NCBI RefSeq assembly: GCF_900092335.1
Contig: NZ_LT596208.1
Span: 1,568,975 to 1,618,075, forward strand
DNA: 49,101 nucleotides
Source: Corynebacterium phoceense
GTDB taxonomy: Bacteria; Actinomycetota; Actinomycetes; Mycobacteriales; Mycobacteriaceae
Direction of reading: 5' to 3'
A program made the translations under genes and the position numbers. The notes beneath the pieces were generated by a model. The model saw nothing but the letters and a program-made list of their open reading frames with translations, was not told the DNA's origin and made no database searches. Shown piece by piece: positions 26,523 to 34,908 of this stretch (within the stretch, counting starts at the first letter, position 1; every line of letters starts with the position of its first letter).

Positions 26523-26999
26523 ATGGCGCACTCTACCCCCTCGAAGAAATCACTGCCTGCCGTCATCGGCGGCGTGGTGCTGGTCCTCGTAGCGGGCTAT
26601 TTTGGCATCGACTTGAAGGGCGATTCAGGGGCTTCGTCGTCGGCGACGTCTGCTCCTGCCTCAGCATCTGGGACGGCGGAGACTGAGGGGGCATCGGAAA
26701 GCTCATGTGCTTTGGACACGCTGCCGACTGAGGCAGCGGAGACGGTCGACGATATCCTCGCCGGCGGGCCGTACGAGTACCCCGACAACGACAACGTGCG
26801 GTTTGGCAACTACGAAGGCGTGCTACCGAAGGAGTCGCGGGACTACTACCGCGAATACACCGTGGACACGCCGGGCCTCAACCATCGCGGCACGCGCCGC
26901 ATCGTCACCGGCGGCGGCTCCGACACCGACCCCGACGTCTGGTACTACACCGACGACCACTACGAAAGCTTCTGCACTATTCCCGACGCGGAAGGGTAA
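26523..26999 (+). CDS. Guanyl-specific ribonuclease (RNase Sa/barnase family), membrane-anchored or secreted
   Basis: From the ATG at 26523 the protein is 158 residues. A hydrophobic segment (SLPAVIGGVVLVLVAGYFGI) acts as signal or anchor, a Ser/Ala linker follows, and the C-terminal 100 residues are a microbial ribonuclease domain: LPTEAAETVDDILAGGPYEY, VRFGNYEGVLP, EYTVDTPGLNHRGTRRI, YYTDDHYESF. The catalytic Glu (EYTV), Arg (RGTRR) and His (DDHY) of RNase Sa are all present. It would cleave RNA after G outside the membrane. The barstar-like gene starts 5 nt later, which protects the cell from any enzyme that stays inside. Confidence 0.88.
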   Translation: MAHSTPSKKSLPAVIGGVVLVLVAGYFGIDLKGDSGASSSATSAPASASGTAETEGASESSCALDTLPTEAAETVDDILAGGPYEYPDNDNVRFGNYEGVLPKESRDYYREYTVDTPGLNHRGTRRIVTGGGSDTDPDVWYYTDDHYESFCTIPDAEG

Positions 27000-27004
27000 C
27001 CATC

Positions 27005-27241
27005 ATGAACCGAGTTCTCATCACCGAACCGCTGCGCACGCGCGAGGAATTCTTTGCCGCCCTGGGCAAGATGCACTTTGTGGGAGACTCCCCTGCTCCC
27101 AGCAACCTCGACGCGCTGGCCGATTTTGTGCGCGAATTCCGCGTTGACGTGATTGTGGCCGCAGATATGGCGCTCGAGCTGCATGACTACCAGGATCTGG
27201 TGAGAGTGTTGGAAGCTGAGGGTGTGAAGTTGGTTCGCTAG
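27005..27241 (+). CDS. Barstar-like ribonuclease inhibitor
   Basis: This is 78 residues: EPLRTREEFFAALGKMHFVG, NLDALADFVREF, VDVIVAADMALELHDYQDLV, matching the helix-strand pattern of barstar (about 90 residues), whose helix 2 and acidic loop block the RNase active site. The ATG at 27005 has GGAAGGG upstream and lies 5 nt after the RNase stop, so the two are coexpressed. The stop overlaps the converging dgt stop by 3 nt. Confidence 0.8.
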   Translation: MNRVLITEPLRTREEFFAALGKMHFVGDSPAPSNLDALADFVREFRVDVIVAADMALELHDYQDLVRVLEAEGVKLVR

Positions 27242-28530
27242 TCCATGAAGCCGGAAAGCTCGGCGCTGCGCTTGGCCAGGCGCTCGAGGCGTGACTCGGT
27301 CATGGAGGCGATTTGGTCGATGATGACGCGGTCGCGTTCGGCGTCGGAGTCGGCGGCGAGCCACCAGCCGGCGAACACGGCGTCGAGGGAGCCGGGGGCG
27401 CCGGCGACGAGGTAGTCATAGACGCGGTAGATGCGCTCGCGTTGGCGGTCCTGACGCGCGAGGTGCGCGGGGACGTCCATGACATAGAGGACCGCGATGG
27501 TTTTGAGCAGCTTGACCTCGGCTTGGGCGAGTTCGGGGACGACGAGGTGGCCGTTGGTGCGGCCCAGCTTGTTCTCGGCGAGGAGGTCTGCGTTGGCGGT
27601 ACGGGTGGCACCCACGGTGGCGCCGACGTAGCGGCCGACGAGCTCGGAGGTCATCTTCTTGAGATCGGTGTAGGCGCGCAGGGAGTAGTCGAAATCGCCG
27701 ATGGCATTGATGACGTCGAGACGGCGGAGGGAATCGGCGGCATCGAGAAGCTCTGCTGCATCCCCGCCGAAGGCCTGGGCGCCCTTTTCGGCGAGGGTGG
27801 CAAGCTCCACCAGGTCCCAGAGCACGGACAAGGAGATGCGGCGGGAGATGATGCCGTCTTCGACGTCATGGACGGAGTAGGCGATGTCGTCTGACCAGTC
27901 CATGACTTGGGCTTCGATGGGCGGAAGGCCATCTGTGTGGCCTTGGCGGACCCACTCGAGGATGTGGGCGTCCTCGTCGTAGCAGCCGTACTTGCGGTTC
28001 GTTGTGCCGTCCGGGTTGGTTTTGAGCTTGGGATATTTGCAGGCGGCGTCGAGGGCAGCGCGGGTGAGGTTAAGGCCATAGCTTTCCTCGCGACCGTTCA
28101 CGGTCGCGACCACTTTGGGCTCGAGGCGGGTGAGGATACGCAGGGTTTGGGCGTTGCCTTCGAAGCCGTTCTGGGCGACCTCGTTGAGGGCGGTCTCGCC
28201 GTTATGTCCGTAGGGCGGGTGGCCGATGTCGTGAGTAAGCCCGGCCATGTCGCAGAGGTCGGGGTCCAGGCCCAAGCCGCTGCCGATGCCGCGGGCGATC
28301 TGGCCGACCTCGAGAGAGTGGGTAAGGCGGGTGCGGGGTGTGTCGCCGTCACGGGGTCCGACGACCTGCGTTTTATCGGCGAGGCGGCGCAGGGCCGCGG
28401 AGTGGAGCACGCGGGCGCGGTCGCGGGAGAAGGCGCCTCGATGATCTGGGCGAGCGTCGTGGGCGAAAGAGGAGCCTTTGGGGGACTCGTCGAAGAGGCG
28501 CTCGGTATCGGCGGGTTGGTAGGAATACAT
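27238..28530 (-). CDS. dgt: dGTP triphosphohydrolase-like HD protein
   Basis: This is a 430-residue dNTPase of the Dgt family, hydrolysing dGTP (and probably other dNTPs) to deoxynucleoside and triphosphate. The HD-superfamily metal ligands are visible as RLTHSLEVGQIARGIG, LTHDIGHPPYGHNGE and, later, DWSDDIAYSVHDVEDG. Length and the actinobacterial pattern (EYxxPAD-less, with the long C-terminal helix) suit the family. It lies beside dnaG, as in Mycobacterium, linking primer synthesis and dNTP-pool control. The RNase-barstar pair is inserted between dnaG and dgt on the opposite strand. Confidence 0.93.
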   Translation of the reverse strand: MYSYQPADTERLFDESPKGSSFAHDARPDHRGAFSRDRARVLHSAALRRLADKTQVVGPRDGDTPRTRLTHSLEVGQIARGIGSGLGLDPDLCDMAGLTHDIGHPPYGHNGETALNEVAQNGFEGNAQTLRILTRLEPKVVATVNGREESYGLNLTRAALDAACKYPKLKTNPDGTTNRKYGCYDEDAHILEWVRQGHTDGLPPIEAQVMDWSDDIAYSVHDVEDGIISRRISLSVLWDLVELATLAEKGAQAFGGDAAELLDAADSLRRLDVINAIGDFDYSLRAYTDLKKMTSELVGRYVGATVGATRTANADLLAENKLGRTNGHLVVPELAQAEVKLLKTIAVLYVMDVPAHLARQDRQRERIYRVYDYLVAGAPGSLDAVFAGWWLAADSDAERDRVIIDQIASMTESRLERLAKRSAELSGFMD

Positions 28531-28548
28531 CGAGGTTAAGCCTAGCGT

Positions 28549-29091
28549 TTATTCGCGTTCGAGCTGGTCGTGGCGCGCGCTCCAGTTGGGGCGCATAATG
28601 CGCTCGAGGCGGTGCAGGGCGGGTGTGAGGCCAGGAATGACAAGCGCGAGGATGCCGCCGACTTCGTGGATGACACAGCGGAACCAGGATGCCTGTGGGA
28701 AGTGGATGGGGCAGTCTTTGGCGGTGACGGTTGCAGCGCGGAAGCCGTGGCGACGGGCGATGAGCCAGGCGCGCGGCGCGTGGTAGGGGTCGGTGACGAG
28801 GGTGATGTCCTTGATGTCCGGGAAAGCGCGCTTGACAGCGTCGAGTTCTTCGCCGGTGGTGTGGCCTTCGCGCAGAGCCGTGATGTGGGTGGCGCCGCGG
28901 ACTTCGAGGTATCGGGCGGCGACGCCGGCTTCGGTGAAGCGGTCGCCGGGCAGGTTGGAGCCGGTCGTCACGAAGTGGCGGTCGGTGCCAAGCGCAAGGG
29001 CGGCGTTGAGACGGGCTTGGAGGACCTTGGAGGGGCGGCCGTCATACTGGGCGGCACCCAAAATGACGATTGGGCCGAGTTCATGTTCCAT
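28549..29091 (-). CDS. YdcF/SanA-type DUF218 protein
   Basis: From the ATG at 29091 the protein is 180 residues. DUF218 motifs are present: PIVILGAAQYDGRPSKVLQA, a GTDRHFVTTGSNLPGDRFTE stretch, THITALREGHTTGEELDAVK and ITLVTDPYHAPRAWLIAR. The SanA/ElyC group is linked to envelope integrity, with an unknown reaction. A C-terminal hydrophobic helix (GGILALVIPGLTPAL) may be membrane-associated. An upstream start at 29112 would extend across a probable -10 box, so 29091 is preferred. It is 18 nt upstream of dgt on the same strand, so it probably leads that operon. Confidence 0.8.
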   Translation of the reverse strand: MEHELGPIVILGAAQYDGRPSKVLQARLNAALALGTDRHFVTTGSNLPGDRFTEAGVAARYLEVRGATHITALREGHTTGEELDAVKRAFPDIKDITLVTDPYHAPRAWLIARRHGFRAATVTAKDCPIHFPQASWFRCVIHEVGGILALVIPGLTPALHRLERIMRPNWSARHDQLERE

Positions 29092-29098
29092 TAGTGGG

Positions 29099-29105
29099 TA
29101 GTCTA
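29099..29105. promoter_or_regulatory. Shared palindromic -10 element of two divergent, apparently leaderless genes
   Basis: TAGTCTA contains TAGTCT on the plus strand, 6 nt before the ATG at 29111, and TAGACT on the minus strand, 8 nt before the ATG at 29091. Neither gene has a ribosome-binding site. Both spacings suit leaderless transcripts that start at or near the ATG, common in Actinobacteria. Confidence 0.5.
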
Positions 29106-29110
29106 GTGGC

Positions 29111-31096
29111 ATGACTTTTTCGCGCGTTGGACGCGCGGCAATGGCCGCGCTACTCATCGGACTGGGCACGGGAGCACCGGCGGTGTTCCTGGGCACGGCG
29201 GTCGCACAGGCGGCGCCGGCGGCTTCCTCGATCACGGCGAAAGTGACGGATGACTCGGGGGTGCTCTCGTCCTCGCAGAAGTCCGACTTGGAGTCGCAGA
29301 TTGCGCAGCTGCAGTCCTCCGATCAACGTTTGCTCTACGTCGTCTACACCACGGGCCTGGATTCCCAGGTCGAGTCGTACGCGGAGTCGATTGTTGACTC
29401 GCGCGGTACGAATACGGCGGCGTTCGTTGTGGATACTCAGGCGCGCAAGGCAACGGTGAGCGTGGGTTCCGAGTGGCCGTCGGGCTCGCAGGACAAGCTC
29501 TTTGAGGCCGCCTATGATTCGCTCGCTGCCAGCGATTGGGCTGGGGCGGGCAGCGCTGTGGTGGAGGCGGCATCGGGAAGCTCGGGCTCGGGTGATGGCG
29601 CGCTATGGCTGGGTGCCGGCGGTGCGGCTGTGCTCGCGGCGGGCGGCGGCGCGTATGCGATGTCGAAGCGGAAGACTAAGAAGGAGACCGCGGCGACGGT
29701 CGAGTCCGCGCGGGAGATCGAGCCAACGAACACGACGGCGTTAGCACGGTTGCCACTGCCCGTGTTGGAGGAACTCGCGCAGGAAGAGCTCGTGTCCACA
29801 GATGAGTCCATTCGCCGTGGCAAGGAGGAGCTCGACATTGCGATTGCGGAGTTCGGGCCGGAGCGCGCGCGGAAGTTTACGGCGGCGATGAATCAGTCCA
29901 CCTCGACCCTGCAGCGTGCGTTTGCGACGCATAAGCAGATTGAGGCGCAGCGTGGGATGCCAGAGGCGCAGAAGCGTGAGCTTTTGGTGTCGATTGTGTC
30001 CTCGTGTGGGCAAGCGGATGATGCGTTGGATGCGCAGGCAGCTGAGTTCGCGTCGATGCGCGACTTGTTGGTCAATGCTGGTTCGAAGCTCGATGAGTTG
30101 ACGCAGAAGACGGTGGATTTGAGGGCGCGTATGCCGCAGGCGACGGCGACGTTGAATTCGTTGCGGGAGCAGTACTCGGAGGAAATGCTGCAGTCGATTG
30201 CGGATAATCCTCAGATGGCGTCTGTGTCCTTGGATGAGGCAGAGAAGTCCTTGTCGTTGGGTCGTTCGTTGCAGTCGAAGCCGGCTGGCCAGCAAGGCGG
30301 ACTCGTGGGGGCGATTCGTGACTCCGAGCACGCGATTGAGGTTGCGGACCGGTTGCTGTCGGCTGTGGAGAACGCGCAGTCCACGATCACGACGGCGCAG
30401 CAGGGTCTGTCCGCGCTCATTGCAGAGGTTGATGGCGAGATTTCTGAGGCGCGTCAGATTGAGGCGCAGGGTCAATCCCAGGGGACCTCGGCGGACTGGG
30501 CGTCCTTGGAGGCGTTGTTGTCGGAGGCGTCTGCTGCCGCTGAGGCGGCGCGTGCGGGTGGCGCGGCGGATCCGTTGGGGCATTACACGACACTGATGTC
30601 CCTGGATGGACGGCTCGATGAGGCGCTGGATACGGTGCGTGAGGTGACGCAGACGCATGCGCGCCAGCTGGATATGTTTGCGCAGCAGATTTCCGTGGCC
30701 TCGTCCACGATTCAGGCGGCGGAAGACCTCATCTCGGCGCGTGGTCGTTTGGTGGGCGCCTCGGCGCGTACCGCGTTGGAGGATGCGAAGCGTCTGCATG
30801 CGCAGGCGTTGCAGCAGCGTGACCGTGATATCCGTAGTGCCTTGGATTTGGCGCGTCAGGCAGTTGCCGCGGCACAGGAAGCGCAACGCCGTGCGCAGAA
30901 CGATATCGATGACTACCGCCGGCGCCAGCAGCGCCAGCAGATGGCGTCCGGTGCGGGTGACCTCATCACGGGCATGGTCATTGGACAGATGCTCGGCGGC
31001 GGTGGACACCGTGGTGGCTACGGCGGAGGCTTTGGGGGCGGCTTCGGTGGAGGCGGCTTTGGGGGCGGTGGCGGTTCGAGGACGGGTGCGTTCTAG
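29111..31096 (+). CDS. TPM-domain membrane protein with long coiled-coil region
   Basis: This is 661 residues. It has a signal peptide (GRAAMAALLIGLGTGAPAVF, ending near AQAA) and a TPM domain (about 38-165: VTDDSGVLSSSQKSDLESQI, then LLYVVYTTGL, NTAAFVVDTQARKATVSVG). A membrane segment follows (about 173-192: GALWLGAGGAAVLAAGGGAY), then a helical coiled-coil region (about 210-615) of Glu/Gln/Ala-rich repeats, and a Gly-rich C-terminal tail (GGGHRGGYGGGFGGGFGG). M. tuberculosis Rv2345 beside dgt has, as I recall, the same length and plan. The role is unknown. The TPM domain faces outside and the long helical part inside. It starts 10 nt after a -10 box, so it is probably leaderless. Confidence 0.85.
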   Translation: MTFSRVGRAAMAALLIGLGTGAPAVFLGTAVAQAAPAASSITAKVTDDSGVLSSSQKSDLESQIAQLQSSDQRLLYVVYTTGLDSQVESYAESIVDSRGTNTAAFVVDTQARKATVSVGSEWPSGSQDKLFEAAYDSLAASDWAGAGSAVVEAASGSSGSGDGALWLGAGGAAVLAAGGGAYAMSKRKTKKETAATVESAREIEPTNTTALARLPLPVLEELAQEELVSTDESIRRGKEELDIAIAEFGPERARKFTAAMNQSTSTLQRAFATHKQIEAQRGMPEAQKRELLVSIVSSCGQADDALDAQAAEFASMRDLLVNAGSKLDELTQKTVDLRARMPQATATLNSLREQYSEEMLQSIADNPQMASVSLDEAEKSLSLGRSLQSKPAGQQGGLVGAIRDSEHAIEVADRLLSAVENAQSTITTAQQGLSALIAEVDGEISEARQIEAQGQSQGTSADWASLEALLSEASAAAEAARAGGAADPLGHYTTLMSLDGRLDEALDTVREVTQTHARQLDMFAQQISVASSTIQAAEDLISARGRLVGASARTALEDAKRLHAQALQQRDRDIRSALDLARQAVAAAQEAQRRAQNDIDDYRRRQQRQQMASGAGDLITGMVIGQMLGGGGHRGGYGGGFGGGFGGGGFGGGGGSRTGAF

Positions 31097-31106
31097 TCCT
31101 CGGGTG

Positions 31107-31190
31107 TTGTCCACAGGTTGCAGGGTCATGGTTGCCCACTAAATTGTGCAAGACGGCGGTTATCCACAGGTATGCAGGGTACATGCTTGC
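31107..31190. repeat. Two imperfect direct repeats with DnaA-box-like cores
   Basis: TTGTCCACAGGTTGCAGGG at 31107 and TTATCCACAGGTATGCAGGG at 31160 are followed by related sequence (TCATGGTTGC and TACATGCTTGC). The repeat unit is about 30 nt and the spacing 53 bp. TTATCCACA equals the DnaA box consensus. It lies in the 125-bp gap upstream of the AbiEi-like gene. Confidence 0.55.
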
Positions 31191-31221
31191 GGGTGGCCGC
31201 CGTTGTGGGTTTTCTAGGGGT

Positions 31222-32100
31222 ATGAACCTCATTGCATTGCACGAAGCAACACACGAAACACTGGCATTGGTCGCTGCGGGACAGCTCATTCAGGTCGCGG
31301 GCGGGTACGCGTGCGACCGCGCGGAGTGGGAGGCACTCGCCTATCACGAACAACAGGAGTGGCGGGTGCGCGCGGCAGGATTATCGGTCCGGGAGGCGGT
31401 GCTCGTGGGGAAATCCGCGGCGCGTATCCATGGATTATGGGTCCTATCGGCGCGTGAGGAAGAAGTCGAGCTCACGTTGCCGGCAGGCGGCTTGCCGCGT
31501 CGGACGCAGTGGAGCACGGGATATCGGTATAGGCGATTGATCTTGGCGGATGACGATTATCGAGAGATTGACGGTCTGCGGGTGACGTCACGGCCGCGGG
31601 CGTGCATCGATACCGCGCGCTTCCACGGCTTCGCGGACGGTCTGGTGGCGATGGATTCGCTGCTGCGGCAGGGGTACTACCGCGAGCATGTCTCACTTGT
31701 GATTGCACGGATGGGGCGGTGTAAGAACATCACGGTCGCGCGACGGTGCCTCGAGTTGGCAATATCGACGTCGGAGTCGCCGTATGAGTCTTTCGCGCGG
31801 GCGCTGCTCATCGAGGGGCTTCCGGGAGCGGCGGTTCGGCCGCAGGTACGGGTGCTGCCGGGGGTTCGTGTAGACCTGCTCGTGGACGAGCACGTGGTCG
31901 TGGAGATTGATGGCGACGTGAAATACGACGGGCAGACGTATCGCGGGACTGAGGAAACCATCGTGGCGGAGCGAGCGCGCGAGAAGCAGCTCCACAACGC
32001 GGGGTATCAGATGGTGCGCTACTCCCCTGCCCAATTACGCCGGGAGCCGGAGCGCTTCATCGCGGAGGTATCGGCGGCGCTTGCGCGGAAAGCGGCGTAA
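31222..32100 (+). CDS. AbiEi-like protein with C-terminal PD-(D/E)XK/Vsr-like (DUF559) domain
   Basis: From the ATG at 31222 the protein is 292 residues. The N-terminal half has the winged-helix/AbiEi layout: LIQVAGGYACDRAEW, LVGKSAARIHGLWVL, EIDGLRVTSRPRACIDTARF. The C-terminal 90 residues have a restriction-endonuclease-like core: RVDLLVDEHVVVEIDGDVKY, with D, E and K placed as in PD-(D/E)XK enzymes, then ERAREKQLHNAGYQMVRY as in DUF559/Vsr. Such genes are common and usually solitary in corynebacteria. A nuclease or DNA-binding role is likely, the target unknown. The frame extends to 31132, but the added part overlaps the direct repeats and has no ribosome-binding site. Confidence 0.75.
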   Translation: MNLIALHEATHETLALVAAGQLIQVAGGYACDRAEWEALAYHEQQEWRVRAAGLSVREAVLVGKSAARIHGLWVLSAREEEVELTLPAGGLPRRTQWSTGYRYRRLILADDDYREIDGLRVTSRPRACIDTARFHGFADGLVAMDSLLRQGYYREHVSLVIARMGRCKNITVARRCLELAISTSESPYESFARALLIEGLPGAAVRPQVRVLPGVRVDLLVDEHVVVEIDGDVKYDGQTYRGTEETIVAERAREKQLHNAGYQMVRYSPAQLRREPERFIAEVSAALARKAA

Positions 32101-32106
32101 AAGAAA

Positions 32107-32201
32107 CAAAGGCAATGTGCCGTTGGCACTATGCGCTGGTCGTGGAATTTGGGTGAATTAAAGCGACCAGCGCATATGGCTATTGGGACATTGCCTTTGT
32201 C
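32107..32201. repeat. Large inverted repeat with 37-bp arms
   Basis: Arms at 32107-32143 and 32165-32201 match over 37 bp. The outer 13 (ACAAAGGCAATGT) and inner 13 (TATGCGCTGGTCG) are perfect, the middle is diverged, and the loop is 21 nt. It separates converging genes, so it may act as a bidirectional terminator. It is much larger than the other terminators here and resembles a small non-autonomous element (MITE-like). Confidence 0.7.
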
Positions 32202-32244
32202 GGGGATAGGTCGATGTGGAGGCCGTGGGGGTGGTTGCCGATAG

Positions 32245-32688
32245 TTACATGCGGCGGATGTGGCCGGAGTTGTCAGCTTCCATGCAGCACCACGTGAGGA
32301 AGACGAAGTCCACGTCTGGGATGGGCATGTCCTGCGGGTGATCGAAGACCTCGAGGGTGGAGCCGTGGGGGCGGGTGCGGGCCACGACGTTGCCGGCGGC
32401 GTCGATGATGGCGCGCTCGCGGCGCAGCCGCCGGGTGCGGTTGAGCGTGTAGCGACGGGTGCCGCACACGGCGGAGAGCCGGTTGACGGAGAAGCCGGTT
32501 TGGGCGACGGTGAAGACCTCGCCGTCGGAGGTCGTGGCCTTGATGACCAACTGCATGTCGTCGCGGGTGACCTCGGTGAGGATTTGGCCGTGGGCGAAGT
32601 GGATGACGTGCTCACGCACGGCGGCGGCCTCGGCCCCGCCGGGGTCCGTGAGGCCGTCGTGGCGCCAGGTCCAGTATTCAGTCGACAT
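32245..32688 (-). CDS. Conserved protein of unknown function
   Basis: This is 147 residues starting MSTEYWTWRHDGLTDPGG. A series of short strands (ILTEVTRDDMQLVIKATTSD, GEVFTVAQTGFSV, YTLNRTRRLRRERAIIDAAG) suggests a beta-rich fold. RRERAIIDAAGNVVARTRPH reads like the paired strands of tubby/LURP-one-like barrels, as in the neighbour, but this is weak. No signal peptide or membrane segment. It starts 6 nt after the stop of the preceding minus-strand gene, so the two are one operon. Confidence 0.65.
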   Translation of the reverse strand: MSTEYWTWRHDGLTDPGGAEAAAVREHVIHFAHGQILTEVTRDDMQLVIKATTSDGEVFTVAQTGFSVNRLSAVCGTRRYTLNRTRRLRRERAIIDAAGNVVARTRPHGSTLEVFDHPQDMPIPDVDFVFLTWCCMEADNSGHIRRM

Positions 32689-32694
32689 GGTGAC

Positions 32695-33207
32695 CTAGCC
32701 CAGGAACAGCGCGCCGACGGCGACGAGGGACGCGAGAACGAGCGTGGCGATCCAGGCGATGGCGCCGCTGGAGGTCTTCGCCTCAAGGATGAGACGCGTG
32801 AACCAGCTGAGAGCGGCGACTTCCTCGACGGAGAGGTCGTGGTCGGTGTAGTCGCCCTCGAATTCGAGGATGGCCTCGCGCACGCCGCGGTTCTTCGAGG
32901 TGAACTGGGCGACCTTCGTGCCGGAGGCATCCTCGATGATCCAATTGCCGGAGGTCTCGCAGATGAACGCGAAGGTGCGGCCGTCGAGGGACGCGTCGAG
33001 CCGCTTGTCGCGGCTGGCGTTGCCGGCGAGGCGGAAAACGCGGTCATCGGCAAGCGTGGCAGAGGCGCCGAGGTCCGAGGCGTCGAGGCGCCAGTAGGCG
33101 TCAGCAACGGTGGCGGAAGACTCGGTGAACTCACCGATCGGCTCTGCGGCCTCCGCGAGGAGACGCGGTGCAGAGCGATCGGTGCGATCCCAGCTCGTGT
33201 AGTGCAT
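32695..33207 (-). CDS. Conserved tail-anchored membrane protein of unknown function
   Basis: This is 170 residues. The soluble part is beta-rich (LADDRVFRLAGNASRDKRLD, GRTFAFICETSGNWIIEDA, GTKVAQFTSKNRGVREAI), and the C-terminal 25 residues are one membrane helix (AIAWIATLVLASLVAVGALF). A tubby-like barrel, as in the downstream gene, is possible. It starts immediately after glyS (2-nt gap) and is probably transcribed with it. The function is unknown. Confidence 0.65.
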   Translation of the reverse strand: MHYTSWDRTDRSAPRLLAEAAEPIGEFTESSATVADAYWRLDASDLGASATLADDRVFRLAGNASRDKRLDASLDGRTFAFICETSGNWIIEDASGTKVAQFTSKNRGVREAILEFEGDYTDHDLSVEEVAALSWFTRLILEAKTSSGAIAWIATLVLASLVAVGALFLG

Positions 33208-33209
33208 GC

Positions 33210-34589
33210 TTAGCAGCCCACCAGGCGGGCGGCGAGGTAGGACTCGAGCTCGTCGATCTTCACACGCTCCTGCTCCATGGAGTCGCGCTCGCGCACGGTG
33301 ACGGAGCCGTCCTCGAGGGAGTCGAAGTCGTACGTGACGCAGAACGGGGTGCCGATCTCGTCCTGGCGGCGGTAGCGGCGACCGATGGCACCGGACTGGT
33401 CGTAGTCCACGTTCCAGTTGGCGCGCAGCTTGTTGGCCAGCTCCTGGGCCGGGGTGGACAGCTCTTCCTTCTTGGAGAGCGGAAGAACGGCGACCTTGAC
33501 CGGCGAGAGGCGGCGGTCGAGGCGCAGGACGACGCGCTTGTCGGTGCCACCCTTGGCGTTGGGGACCTCTTCCTCGTCGTAGGCATCGACGAGGAAGGCC
33601 ATCATGGAACGGCCGAGGCCGGCGGCCGGCTCGATGACGTAGGGGATCCAGCGCTCGCCGGTGGTCTGGTCGAAGTAGGACAGATCCTCGCCGGAGCCCT
33701 CGGAGTGGACGCGGAGGTCGTAGTCAGTACGGTTAGCAACACCCTCGAGCTCGCCCCACTTGGAGCCGGTGAAGCCGAAGGCGTACTCAACGTCGACGGT
33801 GCACTTGGAGTAGTGGGAGAGCTTTTCCTTGGGGTGCTCGTAGAGGCGGAGGTTCTCCGGGTCGATGCCCAGGTCGACGTACCAGTTGTAGCGGTCGTCG
33901 ATCCAATACTGGTGCCACTCTTCGTCCTCGCCCGGCTTGACGAAGAACTCCATCTCCATCTGCTCGAACTCGCGGGTACGGAAGATGAAGTTACCCGGGG
34001 TGATCTCGTTACGGAAAGACTTGCCGATGTTGGCGATGCCAAACGGCGGCTTCATGCGCGAGGAGGTGAGGACGTTTTTGAAGTTGACGAAGATGCCCTG
34101 GGCGGTCTCCGGGCGCAGGTAGTGCAGGCCTTCCTTGTCATCGACGGGGCCGAGGAAGGTCTTGAGCAGGCCGGAGAAGGCCTTGGGCTCAGTCCAGTTG
34201 CCCGGCTGGCCGGTCTCCGGATCGTTAATGTCAGCGAGACCGTTGGGAGCAGGGTGGCCGTGTTTCTCCTCGTAGGCCTCGAGGAGGTGGTCAGCGCGGT
34301 AGCGCTTGTGGGTGTAGAGGGACTCGACGAGCGGGTCAGTGAAGACCTCGACGTGGCCGGAGGAGACCCACACCTGGCGCGGCTGGATGACGGAGGTGTC
34401 GACGCCCACGACGTCCGAGCGAGACTGGACCATGTGGCGCCACCACTGGCGCTTGATATTTTCCTTGAGCTCGACACCCAGCGGGCCATAGTCCCATGCG
34501 GAGCGGGAACCGCCGTAAATCTCGCCGGCCTGATAGACCAGGCCGCGGCGCTTGCACAGGCTAACAACGGTGTCGATGACGGATGCCAT
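33210..34589 (-). CDS. glyS: Glycyl-tRNA synthetase (dimeric class II type)
   Basis: This is 459 residues from the ATG at 34589 ([20 protein letters not shown]). It attaches glycine to tRNA-Gly. Class II features: [20 protein letters not shown] at the N terminus, motif 2 area [20 protein letters not shown] with the ATP-binding Arg, [10 protein letters not shown], and motif 3 around [12 protein letters not shown]. The C-terminal anticodon-binding domain holds [12 protein letters not shown]. Length and motifs fit the eukaryote-like single-chain GlyRS. The frame extends to 34652, but those residues precede the family start. It is followed by two unknown genes. Confidence 0.96.
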   Translation of the reverse strand: MASVIDTVVSLCKRRGLVYQAGEIYGGSRSAWDYGPLGVELKENIKRQWWRHMVQSRSDVVGVDTSVIQPRQVWVSSGHVEVFTDPLVESLYTHKRYRADHLLEAYEEKHGHPAPNGLADINDPETGQPGNWTEPKAFSGLLKTFLGPVDDKEGLHYLRPETAQGIFVNFKNVLTSSRMKPPFGIANIGKSFRNEITPGNFIFRTREFEQMEMEFFVKPGEDEEWHQYWIDDRYNWYVDLGIDPENLRLYEHPKEKLSHYSKCTVDVEYAFGFTGSKWGELEGVANRTDYDLRVHSEGSGEDLSYFDQTTGERWIPYVIEPAAGLGRSMMAFLVDAYDEEEVPNAKGGTDKRVVLRLDRRLSPVKVAVLPLSKKEELSTPAQELANKLRANWNVDYDQSGAIGRRYRRQDEIGTPFCVTYDFDSLEDGSVTVRERDSMEQERVKIDELESYLAARLVGC

Positions 34590-34908
34590 GATTCCTTTTA
34601 CACTCCTACGGATCGGATTCGCGGTTGAGGGCGAATCGTCGGACGCTTGCAATAGCCTCCTATCCTAGCCTGTACGGGGGCGGACCGGCAGGAAGGGGTG
34701 GAGGGAAACAGTGCACGTCCCTAACACTATGGGTGAAATGCGTAAACATTATCCCTAGCCGCAGGTGAATAACACCATTGAGAAAGAGTGGAAAAATTCA
34801 CCCAGACTTTTCCAATGTCCCACAGTAACTTCCCAGCTAGGGCAAGTATGCACAAAAATGGTCTATTGATATAGTGTCTAGGTCATACACGTCGACGGAG
34901 GATTTACC
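34590..34908. promoter_or_regulatory. Divergent control region between glyS and the arsR-zur pair
   Basis: About 320 bp without a gene. On the minus strand TAGGAT (near 34667-34672) is a likely -10 for glyS. On the plus strand TATAGT (34870-34875) is a likely -10 for the ArsR gene. It overlaps CTATTGATATAG, a short imperfect palindrome that could be an ArsR- or Zur-type operator. No T-box structure was recognised upstream of glyS. Confidence 0.45.

Noticed and set aside
29741..31129. Minus-strand 462-residue open frame opposite the TPM gene
   Set aside because: Arg/Leu/Thr-rich shadow of the Gln/Ala/Glu-rich coiled coil; no start site or homology pattern.
33168..34628. Plus-strand 486-residue open frame opposite glyS
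   Set aside because: Shadow of the glyS codons; glyS has all class II motifs on the minus strand.
34590..34908. A T-box leader for glyS
   Set aside because: No specifier loop or antiterminator bulge could be identified in the upstream sequence.
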